64,000 nt of DNA from Argentina anserina (Eukaryota > Streptophyta > Magnoliopsida > Rosales > Rosaceae): contig NC_065876.1 in the NCBI RefSeq assembly GCF_933775445.1, forward strand, positions 24,924,001 through 24,988,000, given 5' to 3'. The translations under genes and the position numbers were made by a program. The notes beneath the pieces are model-generated. The model was not told the DNA's origin. It saw nothing but the letters and a program-made list of their open reading frames with translations, and made no database searches. Positions 59,701-64,000 of the stretch are shown here, one piece after another (position 1 is the first letter of the stretch; each line of letters opens with the position of its first letter).

Positions 59701-62700
59701 CCGGAAAAGATGCATTCCCCTACTTGATGACCGGATGTCAGGGCGATGCCAAACCTTAGGTTTTGCAGAAGTTGTCTTACTTTTGGATCCCATAAATAAA
59801 GAGCTTGCTGGAGAGGTAGCCTTATCAAAATTTCCAATGATTGGCTACTATGATAATATTTCTTTTTGTATGTTGGGATATATTTTAAATTATAAAATTC
59901 TCTTGTTAGTTTGTATTTGAGATTTGTCGTATTAGCGAATAGTTCACCAGTTTGTAGATCATGCCTTTTTTATGTTAGAGTGCATTTTTCTGTATAGTTG
60001 GTTATTAGATAAGATAGTTTGTTTTCCTGATTCATATGTTCCACAATTACTTGGGATACAGGTAGACGACAAGTACCAGTACTCATGTATGAACAAAGAC
60101 ATTCTTTCATGGTTGGGTGTGTAGCAACCCAGGAGTCGGGTTTTGGCAGATCACACCCAGTGATGAATTCCGGTCTGGTGGACCTCTAAAACAGAGTCTA
60201 ACCTCGCATGTTTGCCCCACCACTCTTGCAGTACGTGACTATTAGAATACTAGACAGTAGTAGAATTCTTCAATGTGGGTGGCTCATTCAATGTACATGA
60301 TGTTACTATGCAATTTGGTCGAGTTAGCTATGCTTATTACTTTTTTGTGTTGTCAGATATTTCTTAGTTCTCATTATGCGGGACAAGATCTGGACGCAAA
60401 ATTTAGAGGTGGTGAATCATGGAAGAAGGTTTTTGGTCCTGTTTTTATTATCTAAATTCTGCAACTGGTAGAGATGATCCATTCTTTCTATGGGAGGATG
60501 CTAAAAGACAGGTTTGTCATGAAATCAGTATCATATATATATTTTTAATAATTAATCATTAACTAAGAAAGCAACATTATGGGTAAATGCTGATCCAAAA
60601 TGATGACTGAAGTCCAGAGCTAGCCATATAGTTTCCCAGCTTCCAAGGATTTCCAGAAGTCGGATCAGCGGGGTAATGTGAATGGTAGACTACTTGTCTT
60701 GGACAGGTTGGCATTTAGGTTACCTTTGCAAGTTAAGGGAAGAGAGTCCTTTATCCCCATTAATTTTTGCTGACAACCACTTATAGTTGCAGCAATGTTT
60801 TCTAAGTATTCATGCAAATGGTTTGCTTATTTATTTAAATCGACATTTATCTCTTCTCTCTCTCTCATTTTTTTCCCGTTTATTTCTTTTTGAAAGTATT
60901 TAAAATGGCAGGTTGAGGGTTGGAAAGTAACTGAAACTTTTGGATGATAAATTGATTTTACGTCTGTATCCAAGTAATTAATTGATGGGTTTTCATTTTC
61001 AAAAGAAAAAGATGTATGATTTTCAAATACCTTTTATTTGCCCCCGAATGTAATCAAGTCTTTGTATGTGCAGGTATGTTAGTGAAGACTATACTCCAGC
61101 AAATGAGGCTTATGTTGGTTTGGCCCCACCAGGAGATGTAGGATCATGGCAAAGAGAGTGCAAGGTAATCCTTCATAAAATCTCTAAGTATTTGGTCAGC
61201 ATAACAAACGTGTAGAGTTTGGTTCAGCTAATACGTTCTTTTAAGAGTGGTGTATGTTTTCCCAAGTAAGGTAACCTTTATGTTATTTCCTAAAATTTTG
61301 TGGAACTTTGGTATAAAAAACTATTGGCTGACACTGTTTAAGGTTAGCAAGCACTAAGAAATTATTTGACATGTTTTTTGTTAAATTTAATTTGAAATCT
61401 TCCCATCAAAGCCTTCAATTTTTAATGGAACAGAATGTCAGAATCTGCTTGGTTCCAATATTTGTCCCTTATTCTCGCTAGCCAAATGATGATCAACTGT
61501 TATATATAATGGTTTTTAGGCCTCAAATGAAACATAAAGAAACTGTTGTGATACCACTGTTAACATGGATCTTTGTCTCACCTGCTAAAGAATCTACTGT
61601 ATTGATGAATGGAAGCAACTATTATACCATGTGCATAGAGCATTCATATTTCGTACATTATACATTAATTTTCAGAAAACCTTATGGATGATTGTTATAC
61701 TTATGCTTCTTAGGAGTACCAATTCTGGACAAGGGCAGACAACAGAGGTTATTTTTCAATTCGAAACATGCGTACTGGTACTTACAATCTCTATGCCTGG
61801 GTCCCTGGTTTTATTGGAGATTACCGGTGCGAAGCTGTCCTTAACATCACCTCAGGTGTTGTTATCTGCCTTTTTTAAATTCCAAATCAATTGTCCCTTG
61901 TTTGTTTGTCCTAATATGAATCAGTTTTGATAACTTGCAATTCAGGTTTTTTTACTGAGATGGGTGATCTCATGCATGACCCTCCAAGAGATGGGCCTAC
62001 GTTGTGGGATATAGGCATTCCTGATTGTTCCGCTGCAGAGTTTTATGTTCCTGATCCCGATCCCAAGTATATAAATAAGCTCTATGTTAATCATCCTGAC
62101 AGGTTAACTGTCTTCTATCGCAATTTGAAAGAGTTGAAAGTTCATGAATGTTCCATATCTGTGTGATCAAAACTAGCGTTATTCAATCCTAGTGAAACAG
62201 AATTTTTAATATCTAGGAGCATTTAGCTTCTGAAAATTTGGCTTAGTATTGACATAAACATTGAATTTGTGCTGATGGCAGGTTCAGGCAGTATGGTATT
62301 TAGAATAGATGTACTGAATTATATCCAGATGAAGATTTAGTCTATATTGTTGGTGTCAGTGATTATAGTAAAGATTGGTTCTTTGCTCAAGTTCCCAGGT
62401 TTGGATAGTTCAATACAAATGGTTGTGAGTCTGATTAATAATGGCATAATGATATCTGCTGGTTAATCTGGTGCACTGCAGGCATAAGGACAATACACAT
62501 GAAGGAACAACATGGCAAATTAAGTTCAAAATTAACAATGTGGATCGAAACGGCACCTATAAACTGAGAGTGGCAATTGCATCTGCAACTTTAGCTGAAA
62601 TGCAGGTAAAATCTTGACTCGCCTTATTGTATTATAAGTGGCATTGATATTTCAATTTTTTTCTTTGTTATTTGGAAGGTTCGGATTAACGATCCAAAGT

Positions 62701-62933
62701 CAAGGCGACCACTATTTACCACTGGACTGATAGGGAGAGATAACTCAGTTGCGAGACATGGAATTCATGGGATCTACTGGCTGTTCCACATCAATATACC
62801 AGGTGCTCAGTTTGTTGAGGGTGACAATACTATCTTCTTGACACAACCTAGATGCACTAGTCCTTTCCAAGGGCTTATGTATAACTACATACGACTTGAA
62901 GGCCCCCCATCTTGTGGTTTGAGTTCATCTTGA
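56777..62933 (+). pseudogene. Rhamnogalacturonate lyase (PL4) pseudogene
   Basis: Intact relatives cleave the rhamnogalacturonan I backbone of pectin in the cell wall. Fifteen exons follow the family: 56777-56812, 56967-57088, 57270-57320, 57416-57534, 57682-57793, 59674-59815, 60062-60230, 60357-60511, 60600-60706, 61074-61164, 61714-61855, 61946-62102, 62282-62398, 62482-62605, 62679-62933. Family blocks are clear: [88 protein letters not shown]. Lesions: exon 4 lacks 1 nt and meets TAA at 57519; exon 5 lacks about 8 nt; exon 7 lacks 2 nt and meets TAG at 60122; exon 8 lacks 1 nt and meets TAA at 60453; exon 9 has W to TAG at 60621 and no AG acceptor; exon 13 has W to TAG at 62301. Intron 5 holds a LINE fragment. 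An AATAAA lies at 62991. Start ATG is the simplest choice (MSGVRLHNQGHH). Confidence 0.9.
57990..59390 (-). mobile_element. LINE fragment (end of reverse transcriptase, RNase H)
   Basis: On the minus strand, from about 59390 downwards, peptides typical of plant L1-like reverse transcriptase ends appear: MQTVKLPVHICNSL, then HLANWDLVCRPKNY, then FKKSPAMNKAMWAKASWR. They are followed at 58555-58325 by an RNase H-like domain (YYKLNVEGSKSRDN, GAGGVIRDNSGVWIGG). Several stops and frame changes show it is dead. It is 5' truncated and lies antisense in intron 5 of the lyase pseudogene. Confidence 0.85.
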
Positions 62934-63027
62934 GTACGAACTTTATATATGTTGTGCATTTTGACTTATGTGGTATATGGTAAATGAAGAAATAAAATGG
63001 TATGTAATGACTTGATCAATGTGTAAT

Positions 63028-63068
63028 TGTGTGTGTGTGTGTGTGTGTCTCTCTCTCTCTCTCTCTCT
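63028..63068. repeat. Compound (GT)n(CT)n microsatellite
   Basis: About ten GT units followed by about ten CT units, just beyond the poly(A) signal of the lyase pseudogene. Confidence 0.95.
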
Positions 63069-63295
63069 TCATACAAACACTTTTGTGGTACTCCATGAAA
63101 AAACTGTCATAATAGCTACAATAGAACTGCTCCACAATCTACACAAACGACTCTTGCACCAGTTGCACGCTTATAGAGCCTAACAAACAGTGGTGCCGCC
63201 TAAGTAACGACATTATAGGATAAGCGTACCTAGTGAAAGGTTGCTTTATCTTAAATTCAAGAAAACTATACCTAAACGTAATATTTCTTATAGCC

Positions 63296-63348
63296 CTATA
63301 TAAATCCTACTTTGTTGCTACTCAATGCAGCTAGCTCACCGTTATCAG
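63296..63348 (+). promoter_or_regulatory. TATA box and probable leader exon of the second lyase gene
   Basis: A TATA box (ctatataaat, 63296-63305) is followed by a short exon ending at a donor (tcag|gtaaga) at 63348. An ATG at 63325 would read in frame into the next exon (starting MQLAHRYQ), but it lies at or before the expected transcription start, so I take this exon as leader. Confidence 0.5.
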
Positions 63349-63508
63349 GTAAGAACAAGTATCCTGTGGTCTTCATTTCATAAATAATAATTATTTTGCT
63401 AGTTTTTTAATTAATCAAGTTCATTATAGAGCCACTGTTCTTAATCTTCAGGAAATCCCTGCTGCTGTACAAGCTGCGGAAGTAGCAGCGGGCGCCGGTC
63501 TCGTCATC

Positions 63509-64000
63509 ATGCCGCCTATTGGTGTGCAATTGCTTATTCAAGATCGTCATGTAAGCCAATTTAAATTTTCAATTGCTAACTACTACTATTGTATATGGTG
63601 TGCATGAAAATGTAATTCTTTTTAAATTTCTGCAATATTGTTTAATCTAAGTAGATACATAATGGGATGTGTACTGCAGGTAATGATGGATAATGGGTTT
63701 GTCCAAGTGACATTGTCAAATCCAGAGGGTATAGTCACTGGAATACGATACAATGGCCTTGACAACTTGCTCGAGATTCGTAATGAGGAAACTAATAGAG
63801 GGTATGTACAGTTATCTAGCCTCACAATCAACACTGAAAGTCTGCAATACATGAGGCTTAGAATTAGAGACACATGCATGTCTTTCTTTATGCTGATTTA
63901 TCATCATGCAAAACTAAGTTTTAGTTTCAAATTTTCAATATTCATATGAACAATTAATTATGTAGATATTGGGACCTGGTTTGGAGCCAAGCGAGTACCG
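63509..64000 (+). CDS. Rhamnogalacturonate lyase (PL4), 5' part, cut by window end
   Basis: Tandem partner of the pseudogene at 56.8-62.9 kb. Coding exons in the window: 63509-63550 (MPPIGVQLLIQDRH), 63680-63801 and 63966 to the end. The first of these is the coding part of an exon that starts at 63452. Exon 63680-63801 is 122 nt, the same length and phase as its counterpart in the pseudogene, and reads VMMDNGFVQVTLSNPEGIVT. The third exon begins with YWDLVW. No lesion is visible in this part. The product would act on pectic rhamnogalacturonan I; family members run to about 630-670 residues, so roughly 90 percent lies beyond the window. An alternative start at ATG 63325 would add an N-terminal stretch rich in A, V and G. 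Confidence 0.88.

Noticed and set aside
1..64000. CRISPR array, bacterial operon or organellar insert
   Set aside because: No regular repeat-spacer array, no compact coding, and no chloroplast or mitochondrial genes were recognised.

Overview
The window is plant nuclear DNA. It has AT-rich intergenic sequence, long introns with GT/AG borders, many small transposons, LTR retrotransposons and microsatellites. The gene families and repeat style suggest a eudicot, probably a rosid and possibly Rosaceae; that placement is inference from memory. No prokaryotic, organellar or CRISPR features were seen.

Genes, left to right. (1) A MIKC-type MADS-box gene of the AGL17/ANR1/AGL21 clade lies on the minus strand. 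Its CDS runs from 25767 to 10563 in eight coding exons (714 nt, 237 aa), with introns of 4.9 and 8.3 kb that hold transposons. (2) A 200-aa TRAF-type zinc-finger protein with a C-terminal membrane anchor lies on the plus strand at 49864-54303, in five exons; a Mutator-like element sits in its fourth intron. (3) A rhamnogalacturonate lyase (PL4) copy at 56777-62933 keeps all 15 family exons but carries frameshifts and stops in at least six of them, so it is read as a pseudogene. (4) A second rhamnogalacturonate lyase copy starts at about 63509 and is cut by the window end; its visible exons are intact. The TRAF gene next to tandem lyases resembles, from memory, the Arabidopsis At1g09880-At1g09920 neighbourhood.

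The rest is mostly mobile DNA. 0.4-2.3 kb holds a CACTA MITE and an insertion bounded by a 21-bp direct repeat. 5.6-6.6 kb holds three adjacent fold-back elements, one GC-rich. 19.3-20.5 kb is a truncated Copia element. 26.5-27.3 kb is a 754-bp inverted repeat just upstream of the MADS promoter. 31.2-40.25 kb is a rearranged Ty3/Gypsy element on the minus strand with an LTR of about 5 kb, an extra acidic ORF, gag, and an unrelated solo LTR inserted in gag with a 5-bp target duplication. 41.5-42.4 kb is a hAT-like element. 43.7-45.9 kb is a local tandem duplication interrupted by a tRNA-like repeat. 47.3-48.5 kb is a Harbinger-like element holding a nested Mutator MITE. 52.0-53.2 kb is the Mutator-like element in the TRAF gene. 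58.0-59.4 kb is a LINE fragment in the lyase pseudogene.

Exon borders were worked out by hand from reading frame, GT/AG signals and family exon sizes. Untranslated regions and repeat borders are less certain than coding exons.
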